A DNA stretch of 64,000 nt from Pyxidicoccus parkwaysis (GTDB lineage: Bacteria > Myxococcota > Myxococcia > Myxococcales > Myxococcaceae): assembly GCF_017301735.1 (NCBI RefSeq), contig NZ_CP071090.1:2160001-2224000 (forward strand), read 5' to 3'. The translations under genes and the position numbers were made by a program. Below the pieces are notes generated by a model that was given only the letters and a program-made list of their open reading frames with translations, made no database searches and was not told where the DNA came from. Of the stretch, positions 32,967-42,220 are shown in pieces (within the stretch, counting starts at the first letter, position 1; every line of letters starts with the position of its first letter).

Positions 32967-35192
32967 ATGAGCCGTCGATACACGGGTTGGTCTCGCTGTC
33001 ACATCGTCCTCGCAGTCTGCCTCATCCTGGCCGGAGCAGGCGCATCCGCTCGACCTGCCAGGCCCGCTCCCGTCGACGCCCGAGCAACGCACGGCGTCGA
33101 CACCTCGCACCAGCGCATCCGGACAGACGAGCGCCCGCCGGATGTCTCGCCGACGCAGCTCCGGGAGCAGCTCACGCCACGTGCGCCGGCACGCGCGCAG
33201 CTCGCCGCCTGTGACACGGCGGCCTTCGCCTCCGCCAGTGGCAGTGCGCTCGTCACCCTGGTGAAGGGCTCCACCGAGGAGTGCGTCAACTCGCTGTTCA
33301 GCGTCACGGGCACCCGCGCCGCCCAGGTGTTCGTCGAGAGCAAGATGGTCACCATCGCCAACGGGCTCACCACGAACGCGAGGACGTACCCGGGAACCGA
33401 CACCGACGGAACGCTCCAGCTCATCCTCTTCCTGCGCGCTGGCTACTACGTGCAGTACTACAACCCCGACGTGGTGGGCAGCTACGGCACGGCCCTGAAG
33501 AACGCCATCCGCCCGGCCCTGGCCGCCTTCGTGGCCAACAGCCACTTCACCGACGTCAATGACAGTCACGGCAGCGTGCTCAGCGAGTTCGTCACCCTCA
33601 TCGACAGCGCGGGGGAGAATGCCCTCCACCTGAGCACGTTCCAGGGGTTGCTCAATCGCTTCAACGACACGGCGCTGTCCTACTGGTACATGCGCAACGC
33701 CACCAACAACGTGTTCGTCGGCCTGTTCCGAGGCCACTACAACGCTGACTTCGTGGCGGCGGTGAACAGTGACACCTCCATTGTCGACACGCTGAGCAGC
33801 TTCGTGTCGCGGAACGAGCACCTGCTGGGCACCGACAACCAGTACCTCACCGTCAACGCCGCGCGCGAGCTGTCCCGCTTCCTGCAATACACCGGCGCGC
33901 TGCTGGACAAGACGCGTCCCCGGGTGAAGGCACTCATCACCAACCACTCCATGACGGGGCCCACGGCTGGCGTCTGGGTGGGCGCGGCGGAGATGGCGGA
34001 CTACTACGACGGCGCCAACTGCGCGTACTACGGCATCTGCGACTTCCGGCGCACGCTGGAGCAGGCCGTGCTCAAGCTGTCGTATTCCTGTGGCGCCACG
34101 CTGCGCATGCGCGCGCAGGACATGACGTCCACGCAGTTCAGCCAGAGCTGCGGCCAGCTCTCGGCGCAGGAGACGTACTTCCACGACAAGCTGAAGACCA
34201 ACCGCGTGCCTGTGGCCAACGACGGCAACACGGCCCTGGAGATGGTCATCTTCGACAGCAGCCTGGACTACCAGACGTACGCCGGAGCCCTGTTCGGCAT
34301 CGACACCAACAACGGGGGCATGTACCTGGAGGGAGACCCCGCCGCTTCGGGCAATCAGGCGCGGTTCATCGCCTACGAGGCCGAGTGGCTGCGCCCCACC
34401 TTTGAAATCTGGAACCTGCGACACGAGTACGTCCACTACCTGGATGGCCGCTTCGACATGCAGGGCGACTTCGGCGCCAGCACCAGCCAGCCCACCATCT
34501 GGTGGGTTGAGGGCCTGGCCGAATACATCTCCAAGAAGGATGACAATGCGGACGCGGTTCAGCTCGGCACGAGCAAGGCCTTCCAGCTCAGCCAGATTCT
34601 CCGCAATGACTACAACAGCGGCACGGAGCGTGTGTATTACTGGGGCTACCTGGCCGTGCGCTTCATGTTCGAGCGCCATGCGGACCAGGTGAGCACCATG
34701 CTCGGCCACTTCCGGGCGGGGAACTACACGGCGTATCGCACCTATCTGGATGGGATTGGCAGCACGCGGGATGGAGAGTTTCACCAGTGGATTGACTGTG
34801 TTTCCACCGCGACCGACCCGCGCACCTGTGCCAACCCGACGCCCGGTGGTGGCACGCGCTGTACGGACCCGAACTCCATGGTCCTGGGCAATGGTTGCTA
34901 CCGGGACAACCTGGCCAGCAGTGATGCGCTGTATTTCTACCTGTGGGTTCCCGCTGGCGCGCGCAACCTGCGCTTCCAGTCCAGCGGCGGAACGGGCAAC
35001 GCGGACATGTACATCCGCGCCGTCCAGTGGCCGACCGTGACGGTGTATGACTATCGGCCGTACCTGGCCGGCAACGACGAGACGGTGGACATTCCCTCTC
35101 CGGCGGCTGGCAATTGGTTCCATGTGATGCTCAAGGCCCGCGCGCCCTACGCGGGAGTGAGACTGGAGGCCCGCTTCGACGCGGCCCCCTGA
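32967..35192 (+). CDS. Secreted M9-family collagenase
   Basis: 741 residues with a clear GAGGAG ribosome site. Signal peptide (IVLAVCLILAGAGASA), then a propeptide-like segment, the M9N activator domain (about 85-380) and the M9 peptidase domain. The zinc motif is HEYVH (H486, E487, H490) with the third ligand E515 in WWVEGLAEY. A C-terminal pre-peptidase (PPC-like) beta domain from about 625 carries a Cys pair and probably binds substrate. It degrades native or denatured collagen outside the cell. Downstream and convergent lies the hydroxyproline catabolic operon, which fits its expected product. Confidence 0.93.
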   Translation: MSRRYTGWSRCHIVLAVCLILAGAGASARPARPAPVDARATHGVDTSHQRIRTDERPPDVSPTQLREQLTPRAPARAQLAACDTAAFASASGSALVTLVKGSTEECVNSLFSVTGTRAAQVFVESKMVTIANGLTTNARTYPGTDTDGTLQLILFLRAGYYVQYYNPDVVGSYGTALKNAIRPALAAFVANSHFTDVNDSHGSVLSEFVTLIDSAGENALHLSTFQGLLNRFNDTALSYWYMRNATNNVFVGLFRGHYNADFVAAVNSDTSIVDTLSSFVSRNEHLLGTDNQYLTVNAARELSRFLQYTGALLDKTRPRVKALITNHSMTGPTAGVWVGAAEMADYYDGANCAYYGICDFRRTLEQAVLKLSYSCGATLRMRAQDMTSTQFSQSCGQLSAQETYFHDKLKTNRVPVANDGNTALEMVIFDSSLDYQTYAGALFGIDTNNGGMYLEGDPAASGNQARFIAYEAEWLRPTFEIWNLRHEYVHYLDGRFDMQGDFGASTSQPTIWWVEGLAEYISKKDDNADAVQLGTSKAFQLSQILRNDYNSGTERVYYWGYLAVRFMFERHADQVSTMLGHFRAGNYTAYRTYLDGIGSTRDGEFHQWIDCVSTATDPRTCANPTPGGGTRCTDPNSMVLGNGCYRDNLASSDALYFYLWVPAGARNLRFQSSGGTGNADMYIRAVQWPTVTVYDYRPYLAGNDETVDIPSPAAGNWFHVMLKARAPYAGVRLEARFDAAP

Positions 35193-35207
35193 CGGAACGA
35201 GCCTCAT

Positions 35208-35233
35208 CCCGGGCGGCCCTGTCGCCGCCCGGG
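35208..35233. terminator. Bidirectional hairpin between collagenase and dehydrogenase genes
   Basis: CCCGGGCGG pairs perfectly with CCGCCCGGG around an 8-base loop, between two convergent stops at 35192 and 35237. A short gtttc follows on the plus side. Confidence 0.6.
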
Positions 35234-35236
35234 GTT

Positions 35237-36811
35237 TCACTTCCGCGCCAGCACTCCGTCCACCGTGCGCCACAGGTCCAGCGGGTTGGCGTCCCGCAGT
35301 TCCGCCGGCAGGAGTGGCTCGGGCACGTCCTGGAAGCACACCGGCCGGACGAAGCGTCGCAGGGCTCCGGTGCCCACGGCGGTGAAGCGGCCATCCGCGC
35401 TCGCGGGGTAGGGGCCTCCGTGCACCATGGAGGGGCAGACTTCCACGCCCGTGGGCACGCCATTCACGAGCACGCGGCCCACCCGGTCCGCGAGGACGGG
35501 GAGCATCTCGGAGGCCAGCGCGTGGTCTCCGGGCTCCACCATCAGCGTCGCGGTGAGCTGGCCCTCCAGGTGCGAGGCCACGCGGGTGATGTCGCGGGGC
35601 TCGCGGGTGCGGACCAGCACGGCGCAGCTTCCGAAGACCTCGTCGGTCAATGCCGCGTCCGTGAGCACTGCGCTCGCGACCACTTCGAAGAGCGCGGGTG
35701 CGCCGTGGGCTTCACGGCCCTCACCACGGACCCATGTGCGCGTGTCCGTTCGCGCGGCGAGCCGGGCCACGCTCTCGCGGAAACGCTCGGCGATTCCGGG
35801 CGTCAGCATGGGCACTGCGGAGACGGCGCCCAGCCGCTCGACGAGGCGGGCTCGGAAGGACTCGTAGCCCGGGCCCTCGGCGGCCACGAGCAGTCCGGGC
35901 GAGGTGCAGAACTGGCCCGCACCCTGGAGGATGGAGGTGGCCAGCGCGTCCGCCACCGCCTCGGGGCGCGTGGCCAGGGCTTCGGGCAGGACGAAGACGG
36001 GGTTGATGGAGCCCATCTCCGCGAAGACGGGAATGGGCGCGGCGCGAGCGGCGGCCAGGTCCATCAGCGCCCGGCCTCCGGCGCGCGAGCCGGTGAAGCC
36101 TACGGCGCGGATGGCCGGGTGTTTCACCAGGGCCCGGCCCACGTCCATGCCGGCGTCGAACAGGAGCGAGAACACGCCCTCCGGAAGGCCGCACGCCGTC
36201 ACCGCGGCACGGATGGCTTCACCCGCGCGCTCGGAGGTGGCCGGGTGCGCGGGGTGGGCCTTGACGATGACGGGGCAGCCCGCCGCCAGCGCCGAGGCGG
36301 TGTCTCCGCCGGCCGTGGAGAAGGCGAGTGGGAAGTTGCTCGCGCCGAACACCGCCACCGGGCCGAGCGCGCGCAGCATGGAGCGCAGGTCCGGTCGGGG
36401 CGCGGGGCGTCGGTCGGGCATCGCGTGGTCGATGCGTGCATCCACCCAGCTTCCTTCCTCGAGGAGCTTGGCGAACTGGCGGAACTGTCCGGCAGCGCGG
36501 CCGAGCTCGCCCTGGATGCGCGCGGTGGGCAGGCCTGTCTCGCGCGGTGTGACGGCGAGGAAATCGGCCTCGGCCGCCAGGAGGGCTTCGGCGATGTGCT
36601 CCAGGAAGACGGCGCGCTGGCGCGAGGGCAGGGCGGCGAAGGCAGGCGCGGCCTCCTCCGCGAGCTTGCACGCCCGCTCCACCTCGTGCGGATGCGCCGA
36701 GTGATAACGGGGCTCCAGTGCGACTCCCGCCGCCGGGTCCCATCCGGTGAAGGACTTACCGCCGGGCTCACCGCGCCCGGTGCCAATCAGTGACAATCCC
36801 TGCCATTCCAT
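35237..36811 (-). CDS. 2-oxoglutarate semialdehyde dehydrogenase (2,5-dioxovalerate dehydrogenase)
   Basis: 524 residues from MEWQGLSLIGTG. Aldehyde dehydrogenase superfamily: substrate-gate FGASNFPLAFS (155-165), NAD lysine K184 (VIVKAHP), general base E265 (AEMGSINPVF) and nucleophile C302 (GQFCTSPG). The SINPVF version of the Glu motif is typical of 2-oxoglutarate semialdehyde dehydrogenases. It carries out the last step of hydroxyproline breakdown, giving 2-oxoglutarate. The ATG directly abuts a 45-bp repeat unit that supplies its ribosome site (AAGGA). The frame stays open to 37102, but that upstream part is shadow. Confidence 0.88.
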   Translation of the reverse strand: MEWQGLSLIGTGRGEPGGKSFTGWDPAAGVALEPRYHSAHPHEVERACKLAEEAAPAFAALPSRQRAVFLEHIAEALLAAEADFLAVTPRETGLPTARIQGELGRAAGQFRQFAKLLEEGSWVDARIDHAMPDRRPAPRPDLRSMLRALGPVAVFGASNFPLAFSTAGGDTASALAAGCPVIVKAHPAHPATSERAGEAIRAAVTACGLPEGVFSLLFDAGMDVGRALVKHPAIRAVGFTGSRAGGRALMDLAAARAAPIPVFAEMGSINPVFVLPEALATRPEAVADALATSILQGAGQFCTSPGLLVAAEGPGYESFRARLVERLGAVSAVPMLTPGIAERFRESVARLAARTDTRTWVRGEGREAHGAPALFEVVASAVLTDAALTDEVFGSCAVLVRTREPRDITRVASHLEGQLTATLMVEPGDHALASEMLPVLADRVGRVLVNGVPTGVEVCPSMVHGGPYPASADGRFTAVGTGALRRFVRPVCFQDVPEPLLPAELRDANPLDLWRTVDGVLARK

Positions 36812-36945
36812 GTCGCGGGTCCTTGCTACAGCGTCGGGCGGTTCGCCAGCGCTTCGTCGCGGATTCTTGTCCATGGCGCCGGTGGGTTCGCCGGCGCCTC
36901 GTCGCGCTTCCTTGCCTACAACGCCGGCCGGTTCGCCAGCGCTTC
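36812..36945 (-). repeat. 45-bp tandem repeat, three copies, spanning a gene junction
   Basis: Units are 36812-36855 (44 bp), 36856-36900 (45 bp) and 36901-36945 (45 bp). On the minus strand each runs from a GAAGCGCTGGCGAACC-like start to a CGCGAC end. The first copy read (36901-36945) contains the last codons ANRPAL and the stop of the deaminase gene. The last (36812-36855) repeats ANRPTL-stop and gives the AAGGA ribosome site before the dehydrogenase ATG. Two of three copies keep an in-phase TAG; the middle one has lost it. Confidence 0.85.
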
Positions 36946-37806
36946 CCGGAGAACGCGCAGGCACTCCTCGCGCTCGGGACCGACCAGCTCCAGTCGGGGG
37001 GCGCGGACGCGCTCGTGGCCCCAGCCCATCTCCTGCTGGACCAGCTTGATGAGCTGGACGAACTTCGTCACGGTGTCCAGCCGCAGCAGCGGCAGGAACC
37101 AACGATACAGCGCGAAGGCCGCCTCCTTCTTCCCGGCCATGGCCAGGTCATAGAGGCGCACGGACTCGTCCGGGAAGGCATTCACCAGGCCGGCCACCCA
37201 GAATCGCGCGCCCGCCTCCACGCCTTCCACGAGGCAGTCATCCACGCCCACGCCCAGGGCGAGCCTGTCTCCCAGCAGCGCGCGGATGCCGGTGACGCGG
37301 CGGGCGTCGGTGGACGACTCCTTCACCGCCGCGGCGTTGTCGAACTCGGCGGCCAGCTCGGCGAGGTGCGCCGGGGTGAAGTCCGTCCGGTAGGCCACGG
37401 GGTTGTTGTAGAGCAGGCACGGCAGCTTCGTGGCGCGGAGGACGGCGGCCATGTGTGCCTTCATCTCTCGCCAGTCGCTGGAATAGACATACGGCGGCAG
37501 CACCATGAGGCCCGCGCAGCCCGCGTCCTCGGCGGCCTTCGCGAGACGCACGGCCTCGGCGGTGGAGAGCGCGGCGATGCCGGGGATGACGGGGACCTTC
37601 ACCGCGCCCACGACGGTGCGCATCAGCGCGACCTTCTCTTCGAGGCTCAGCGTCGCGCCCTCGCCCAGCGAGCCGCAGGGGATGATGCCGGTGCAGCCCC
37701 GCGACACGAGCCAGTTCACGTGCGCGCGCACCGCGCCGTGGTCGATGGACAGGTCCGCGTTGAAGGCGGTGGTGATGGCGGGAAGGACACCATTCCAGGG
37801 GCTCAT
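36916..37806 (-). CDS. Delta1-pyrroline-4-hydroxy-2-carboxylate deaminase (DapA superfamily)
   Basis: 296 residues, class I aldolase-type TIM barrel. Motifs: CGSLGEGATLS (44-54), Tyr133 in LLYNNP and Schiff-base Lys162 in AAVKESSTD. The family includes dihydrodipicolinate synthase, but the setting between a D-hydroxyproline dehydrogenase and a 2-oxoglutarate semialdehyde dehydrogenase points to the deaminase that converts pyrroline-hydroxycarboxylate to the semialdehyde plus ammonia (LhpC type). The start ATGA overlaps the preceding gene's stop. The 3' end lies in the first copy of a tandem repeat. Confidence 0.87.
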   Translation of the reverse strand: MSPWNGVLPAITTAFNADLSIDHGAVRAHVNWLVSRGCTGIIPCGSLGEGATLSLEEKVALMRTVVGAVKVPVIPGIAALSTAEAVRLAKAAEDAGCAGLMVLPPYVYSSDWREMKAHMAAVLRATKLPCLLYNNPVAYRTDFTPAHLAELAAEFDNAAAVKESSTDARRVTGIRALLGDRLALGVGVDDCLVEGVEAGARFWVAGLVNAFPDESVRLYDLAMAGKKEAAFALYRWFLPLLRLDTVTKFVQLIKLVQQEMGWGHERVRAPRLELVGPEREECLRVLREALANRPAL

Positions 37807-39080
37807 GAGGCTCTCTTCGAGGGGGTTGGAGTTTCAGTGGGAAGTCGGAGACTGCCGATGCGCGCGGGCAGGCAGGGTGGACGTACGCCCTCGGCGGACC
37901 AGCCGAAGAGGGCTTCCGCTGCGGGACCACATGTGCGGCCCTGACAGGCGCCCATGCCCAGTCGCGCGTACAGCCGGGCCTCGCGGAGGTCGCGGCACTC
38001 GTTCAGTGCGGAGAGCGGCACGTCCTCACAGCGGCACAGCAGCGTGTCGGGTGTGGCGAGCTTGCGCAATTCGGCGCGCGGAGCATCGTGCCGGGCCAGG
38101 GCGTCGGCGAAGGCGTGGATGCGTTGCCAGGACTTCATCAGTGCTTCAGGGGCGGGCTGTTCCGCTACGGCGAGACCGGCCAGCTCTCCCGTGACGAGCG
38201 CCTGGTCCACTCCGCCAATGCCTAGCAACTCGCCCACGGCTTGGATGCGCGGGACACGTGTCTCCATGTGGTCGTTCACGACCACCGCGCCGTTTGCGAT
38301 TTCGCAGCCGAGCAGCCGCGCCAGCTCCAGGTTGGGCACGAGCCCCCAGGCCGCGCCGAGGTAATCACAGGCAAGCTGTTCCTCGCGGCCGCCCACGGAC
38401 ATCCGGACGCTCTCGAGCCTGCGCTCGCCACGAGCCTCCAGGACCCACGATTCCGTGGTCGTGCGCACGCCCAGGAGTTCCGCCGCCATCACCGCGCCCT
38501 GGAGCAGCTTGCCCGGATGGCGCCAGAGCTGGAGCGCGAAGCCCCAGTGCTGTGCGGCGGGGGCCTGCTCGGCGACGAGGAGGACTTCGGCTCCGTGGGC
38601 CTGAAGCGTCGACGCGGCCGCGAGCAACAGTGGGCCCGTGCCGGCCAGCACCACTCGGCGGCCCTGGATGGGAAGGCCGTCCTTCACGAGGACCTGCAAG
38701 CCGCTGACACCCATCACGCCTGGGAGTGTCCAGCCGGGGAAGGGGAGGAAACGCTCCCGTGCGCCCGTGGCGAGCACCAGCCGCTCGTAGCGCACCGCGA
38801 GCGATGACGCGCCCTCCTCGACCAGGAGCAGCCCCGGCTCGGGTGCGGCGACGACGCGGGCACCGGGACGAAAGCGTGCGCCGGACGCCGCGAAGCGCAA
38901 GAGCCAGCGCCGGGCGAGGCGGTTCGACTTCTTCCGTGTCTCGCCGCGCCAGACCTGGCCACCGGGCTCCGGCTGTGCGTCCAGCACGAGCACATCCAGG
39001 CCCGCCTCGGCCGCCCGGCATGCGGCGGCGATTCCGCCCGGGCCGGCACCCACGACGACGAGGTCACACACCTCACGCAT
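37803..39080 (-). CDS. D-hydroxyproline dehydrogenase, NAD(P)/FAD oxidoreductase subunit with BFD-like Fe-S domain
   Basis: 425 residues. N-terminal dinucleotide fold LVVVGAGPGGIAAACRAAEA and VLDAQPEPGGQVW; a second nucleotide-binding half around VVLAGTGPLLLAAASTL; and a C-terminal bacterioferredoxin-ferredoxin-like cluster domain (LCRCEDV and GACQGRTCGP, four Cys). This layout matches the large subunit of multisubunit amino-acid or opine dehydrogenases (HcnB/OoxA, LhpE type). With the small 2Fe-2S protein and the FAD oxidase-like subunit it would form a heterotrimer oxidising D-hydroxyproline. It overlaps both neighbours by 4 and 8 bases. Confidence 0.85.
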   Translation of the reverse strand: MREVCDLVVVGAGPGGIAAACRAAEAGLDVLVLDAQPEPGGQVWRGETRKKSNRLARRWLLRFAASGARFRPGARVVAAPEPGLLLVEEGASSLAVRYERLVLATGARERFLPFPGWTLPGVMGVSGLQVLVKDGLPIQGRRVVLAGTGPLLLAAASTLQAHGAEVLLVAEQAPAAQHWGFALQLWRHPGKLLQGAVMAAELLGVRTTTESWVLEARGERRLESVRMSVGGREEQLACDYLGAAWGLVPNLELARLLGCEIANGAVVVNDHMETRVPRIQAVGELLGIGGVDQALVTGELAGLAVAEQPAPEALMKSWQRIHAFADALARHDAPRAELRKLATPDTLLCRCEDVPLSALNECRDLREARLYARLGMGACQGRTCGPAAEALFGWSAEGVRPPCLPARIGSLRLPTETPTPSKRAS

Positions 39081-39342
39081 CGGTGACCACCTCCAGGTCT
39101 TCGCGGCAGAGGGTGAGACACGTCAATGTTTCGGGGACTCCGTCCACGGTGGCGCGGCACTCGAAGCAGACGCCCATTCCGCACAGAGGACCGCGTGGCT
39201 GCCCTTTCAAGTCACTCCGGCTCACGAAGTCCCCGGCCATGGCGAGCGCTGCCGCCACGGAAGTCCCAGCAGGCACCGTGAGGGCGCGGCCATTGATGCG
39301 CAGCGTGATGGATGCGGTGGCCTTCGATTCCGCGTCAGACAT
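39073..39342 (-). CDS. D-hydroxyproline dehydrogenase, small 2Fe-2S subunit
   Basis: 89 residues from [15 protein letters not shown] ferredoxin-like beta-grasp segment (ITLRINGRALTVPAGTSVAAAL) is followed by GPLCGMGVCFECRATVDGV and TLTCLT, giving the C-x4-C-x2-C ... C ligand set of a 2Fe-2S cluster. It corresponds to HcnA/LhpF-type subunits. It overlaps the FAD subunit gene upstream and the large subunit gene downstream by 8 bases each, so all three are cotranslated. The longer open frame to 39573 is not needed. Confidence 0.85.
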   Translation of the reverse strand: MSDAESKATASITLRINGRALTVPAGTSVAAALAMAGDFVSRSDLKGQPRGPLCGMGVCFECRATVDGVPETLTCLTLCREDLEVVTDA

Positions 39343-40453
39343 GAAGGGCCTCGAAGCGCGCAGGTGAATAGGGCCGGGCGTCAATGGCGCTCGCTCGGCC
39401 GAGCAACTGGTCCGCCACCAGTCGAGCGCTGGCCGGAGCCGTGGTGATGCCAAGGCCCTCATGGCCGCAAGCGAGCCACAACCACGGCTTGCGCGGATGC
39501 GGGCCGAGCAATGGCAGTCCATCCGGAGTGGCCGGGCGCAGGCCCGTCCAGACTCGCAGGGCCCGCAACCCATCGAGCCCCGGCAGGAAGTCGGCGGCGC
39601 GCTTCAGCATGCGCTCCAGGATGGCGGGCTCGACGTGCGGACCGTCTGCACCTGGCTGGCGCGACGAGCCCAGCAGGAGCTGCCCCGTGATTCGCGGCTG
39701 GGCGTTGAAAGCAACCGACGCACCATCAGAACCATGCGCGCTCTTGAGGTAGCCCAGCTCCACCAGTTGGTGATGCACCACCGGTGCGCCACGGTGGGTG
39801 ATGAGCAGGTGTCCCTTGCGTGGAGAGATGGGCAGGTCCGGGCAGAGCCGGGGACTGGCCACTCCCGTCGCGAGCACGATGTGCCCCGCCGCCAGGACGT
39901 CGCCGTTCTCCAGCACCACGCTCCCGGGACGCAGCTCCGTCACGGAGCAGCCAAGCATCAGCCGAGCCCCCCGTTCGCGAGCGCGTCGCGCGAAGTGCAG
40001 CGCGGCGAGCGGCGGGTACAGCACGGCATCATCCGGGACGCGCAGCGCGCCAACGAGGCCGGGAGTGAGCGCGGGCTCCGCCTCACGCAGCGCCGCGGCG
40101 TCCAGCACCTCGGCACGGACACCGACGCCACGGTAGCTCGCGACCTTCGCGGCGATGGCGGCCAGTTCCTCGTCATCGGCGGCGAGCCAGAGCGTTCCGC
40201 ATGCGTCGTATTCGACGGCAATCGGCAGCTCGTCGCGCAGCTCGCGCCAGAGCGCCACGGACCAGGCGGTGAGCGCGAGCTCGGCCGCATTGTCATCCAT
40301 GGCCACGAGGTGCCCCATACCGCAGGCCGTGGTTCCCGCGCCGATGGAGCGGGCCTCGACCAGCGCAACGGACATGCCCTCCGCGCTCAGCACATCCGCG
40401 AGCGCCGCGCCGACGATGCCGCCGCCGACGATGACGCAGTCGAAGCTGCTCAT
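39335..40453 (-). CDS. D-hydroxyproline dehydrogenase, FAD (DAO-family) catalytic subunit
   Basis: 372 residues from [21 protein letters not shown]-amino-acid-oxidase/glycine-oxidase fold: GxGxxG near residue 10, [11 protein letters not shown] around the middle, and a C-terminal FAD-binding [20 protein letters not shown]. It would oxidise cis-4-hydroxy-D-proline to the pyrroline and pass electrons to the Fe-S and flavin partners. The ATGA start overlaps the epimerase stop at 40450. The upstream open part (to 40606) runs into the epimerase and is ignored. Confidence 0.86.
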   Translation of the reverse strand: MSSFDCVIVGGGIVGAALADVLSAEGMSVALVEARSIGAGTTACGMGHLVAMDDNAAELALTAWSVALWRELRDELPIAVEYDACGTLWLAADDEELAAIAAKVASYRGVGVRAEVLDAAALREAEPALTPGLVGALRVPDDAVLYPPLAALHFARRARERGARLMLGCSVTELRPGSVVLENGDVLAAGHIVLATGVASPRLCPDLPISPRKGHLLITHRGAPVVHHQLVELGYLKSAHGSDGASVAFNAQPRITGQLLLGSSRQPGADGPHVEPAILERMLKRAADFLPGLDGLRALRVWTGLRPATPDGLPLLGPHPRKPWLWLACGHEGLGITTAPASARLVADQLLGRASAIDARPYSPARFEALHV

Positions 40454-41385
40454 CCGATGCCCCAGGCGAACGGGTCCGCCGGGTCGACGAGCAGCGTGGC
40501 CTCCGCGTTCACCGACGCGGTGCCGGTGATGGTGGGGAGGATGCTGCCGCCGTCGCGCACGTAGCGCGCCTCGAAGCGGCTGCCGATGATGCTCTCTTGC
40601 ACCCACGTCACGCCCTCGGCGAGCGCGCCCTCGGCGGCGAGGCAGGCCAGCTTGGCGCTCGTCCCGGTGCCGCAGGGCGAGCGGTCATAGGCGAGCCCCG
40701 GACAGAGGACGAAGTTGCGCGCGTTCACGCCGGGCGTGGGGGAGGGCGCGTACAGCTCCACGTGGTCGATTTCCGCGCCGCCCTTGCCGGTGAGTCCCTG
40801 CTCGGCCAGCGCGAGCTTGATGGCGGACGTGTACGCGGTGAGCGCGGGGATGTTCCGAGGCTCCAGGGCGAGGTGCAGGGCGCGGGAGAGGAAGAACCAG
40901 TTGCCTCCCCAGGCAATGTCTCCGCGCACCTCACCATGGCCGGGGACGTGGACGGAGACGTCGTGGGCCGCACGGTGGCTGGGCACGTTGGCGATGCTCA
41001 CGCGCCCGTCCGGGTGCAGCGTGGCCTTGACCACGCCCACGGGTGTCTCCAGCGAGTGGACGCCCGGGGTGATGCGGCCCAGGTACTCCAGCGTCTTCAC
41101 CACGCCAATGGTGCCGTGGCCGCACATGCCCAGGTAGCCGACGTTGTTGAAGAAGATGACGCCCGCGACGCAGGTGGGGACAGTAGGGGGACACAGCAGC
41201 GCGCCCACCATGACGTCCGAGCCGCGAGGCTCGCAGACGATGGCCTTGCGGAAGGCGTCGAACTGCTCTCGGAAGCGCTCGCGCAGGGTCACCATGTTGC
41301 CCGCGCCCAGCTCGGGTCCTCCCTCGATGACGACGCGGGTCGGCTCTCCGCCGGTGTGACTGTCGATGACACGAATGCGCCGCAT
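40450..41385 (-). CDS. lhpA: 4-hydroxyproline 2-epimerase
   Basis: 311 residues from [19 protein letters not shown], the family N-terminus, with a GGGAG ribosome site. Proline-racemase superfamily with both catalytic cysteines: C88 in GMCGHGTIG and C238 in [13 protein letters not shown]. Having Cys in both places separates epimerases and racemases from the Thr-containing hydroxyproline dehydratases. It converts trans-4-hydroxy-L-proline to cis-4-hydroxy-D-proline, the entry step. It is the first gene of a six-gene operon running to 35237. Proline racemase is the main alternative, but the operon argues for the hydroxy substrate. Confidence 0.9.
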   Translation of the reverse strand: MRRIRVIDSHTGGEPTRVVIEGGPELGAGNMVTLRERFREQFDAFRKAIVCEPRGSDVMVGALLCPPTVPTCVAGVIFFNNVGYLGMCGHGTIGVVKTLEYLGRITPGVHSLETPVGVVKATLHPDGRVSIANVPSHRAAHDVSVHVPGHGEVRGDIAWGGNWFFLSRALHLALEPRNIPALTAYTSAIKLALAEQGLTGKGGAEIDHVELYAPSPTPGVNARNFVLCPGLAYDRSPCGTGTSAKLACLAAEGALAEGVTWVQESIIGSRFEARYVRDGGSILPTITGTASVNAEATLLVDPADPFAWGIG

Positions 41386-41579
41386 GCGGACCGTTCTCCC
41401 TCTGAGCCTCTCGAAGGGCACCCTAGGGAGACCGTAGCCTGATTTCTTGAGGGTTCCGCGCACGCTGGCGAAGGAATCGCACAAGTGTGGAAAGGGACAC
41501 CGGCATGCACCATCCCGCCAGGATGCTCACGGTCCTGGGAGGACCGCGGGCAGGCGAGCGACAGCGTCGCCGAGGGATT

Positions 41580-42206
41580 TCAGTTCGCCATTGCAGCGTC
41601 GATCAATTGCGCCAGCCCTCGCAGCGTCCGGCCCACCAGTTGCTCGACAGACGCGTTGTCGGGGAGCTGCAGGACGCGATGAATCCACAGAGACGCCAGG
41701 CCATGGGTGTAGGACCAGGTTCCCGTGGCAGCACGCTGAACCTCGACTGGCTTCGCCGACGGGCCCATCACGAGCCCGAGGATGCGCTTGACCTGCTCGA
41801 ACGCCGCCGTGCGGCTCGTACGCAGCTCGGCGATGACGTCTTCTCCCGCCAGCTCCGGGCCAAACATGAGCTGGTACAAAGCAGGGTTCCTTCGGGCGAA
41901 GTCGACGTACACGACGCACGCGCGCTCCAACAAGCCAGGGCCGCGGCCTGAGGTGTCGCCAATCGCCGCCAACGCGTCGTGCAGCTCGTGAAACCCCTGG
42001 GCAGCAAGGTGTCCGAGCAGCTCTGCTCGCGTCGCGAAATGATGGTACGAGGCGGTCGGGCTGACCCCCACCTCCTTGGAGACAGCGCGGATCGAGAGAT
42101 TCGTCGGTCCCGACACCTCGAGCGTCCTACGCGCTGCCTCCAGCAGCCGAGGGCCCAGATTGCCCACATGGTACGTGTCGCGTCCTCGAGCGGGAGGTTT
42201 CTTCAT
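41580..42206 (-). CDS. TetR-family transcriptional repressor
   Basis: 208 residues. The N-terminal helix-turn-helix (about 20-66) reads LLEAARRTLEVSGPTNLSIR then VSKEVGVSPTASYHHFATRAELLGHLA, typical of TetR. The C-terminal ligand domain (FARRNPALYQLMFGPEL) resembles the WHG-type TetR C domain. It is divergent from the hydrolase-fadH-NTF2 operon, with a near-perfect palindrome in between that is a likely operator. The usual ligands for such operons are fatty acyl or hydrophobic compounds. Base composition is like the genes it faces, not the hydroxyproline operon. Confidence 0.88.
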   Translation of the reverse strand: MKKPPARGRDTYHVGNLGPRLLEAARRTLEVSGPTNLSIRAVSKEVGVSPTASYHHFATRAELLGHLAAQGFHELHDALAAIGDTSGRGPGLLERACVVYVDFARRNPALYQLMFGPELAGEDVIAELRTSRTAAFEQVKRILGLVMGPSAKPVEVQRAATGTWSYTHGLASLWIHRVLQLPDNASVEQLVGRTLRGLAQLIDAAMAN

Positions 42207-42220
42207 GCTGCCTGCTCCTG

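Noticed and set aside
36812..36945. Possible CRISPR array
   Set aside because: Units are contiguous without unique spacers and include coding sequence and a ribosome site.
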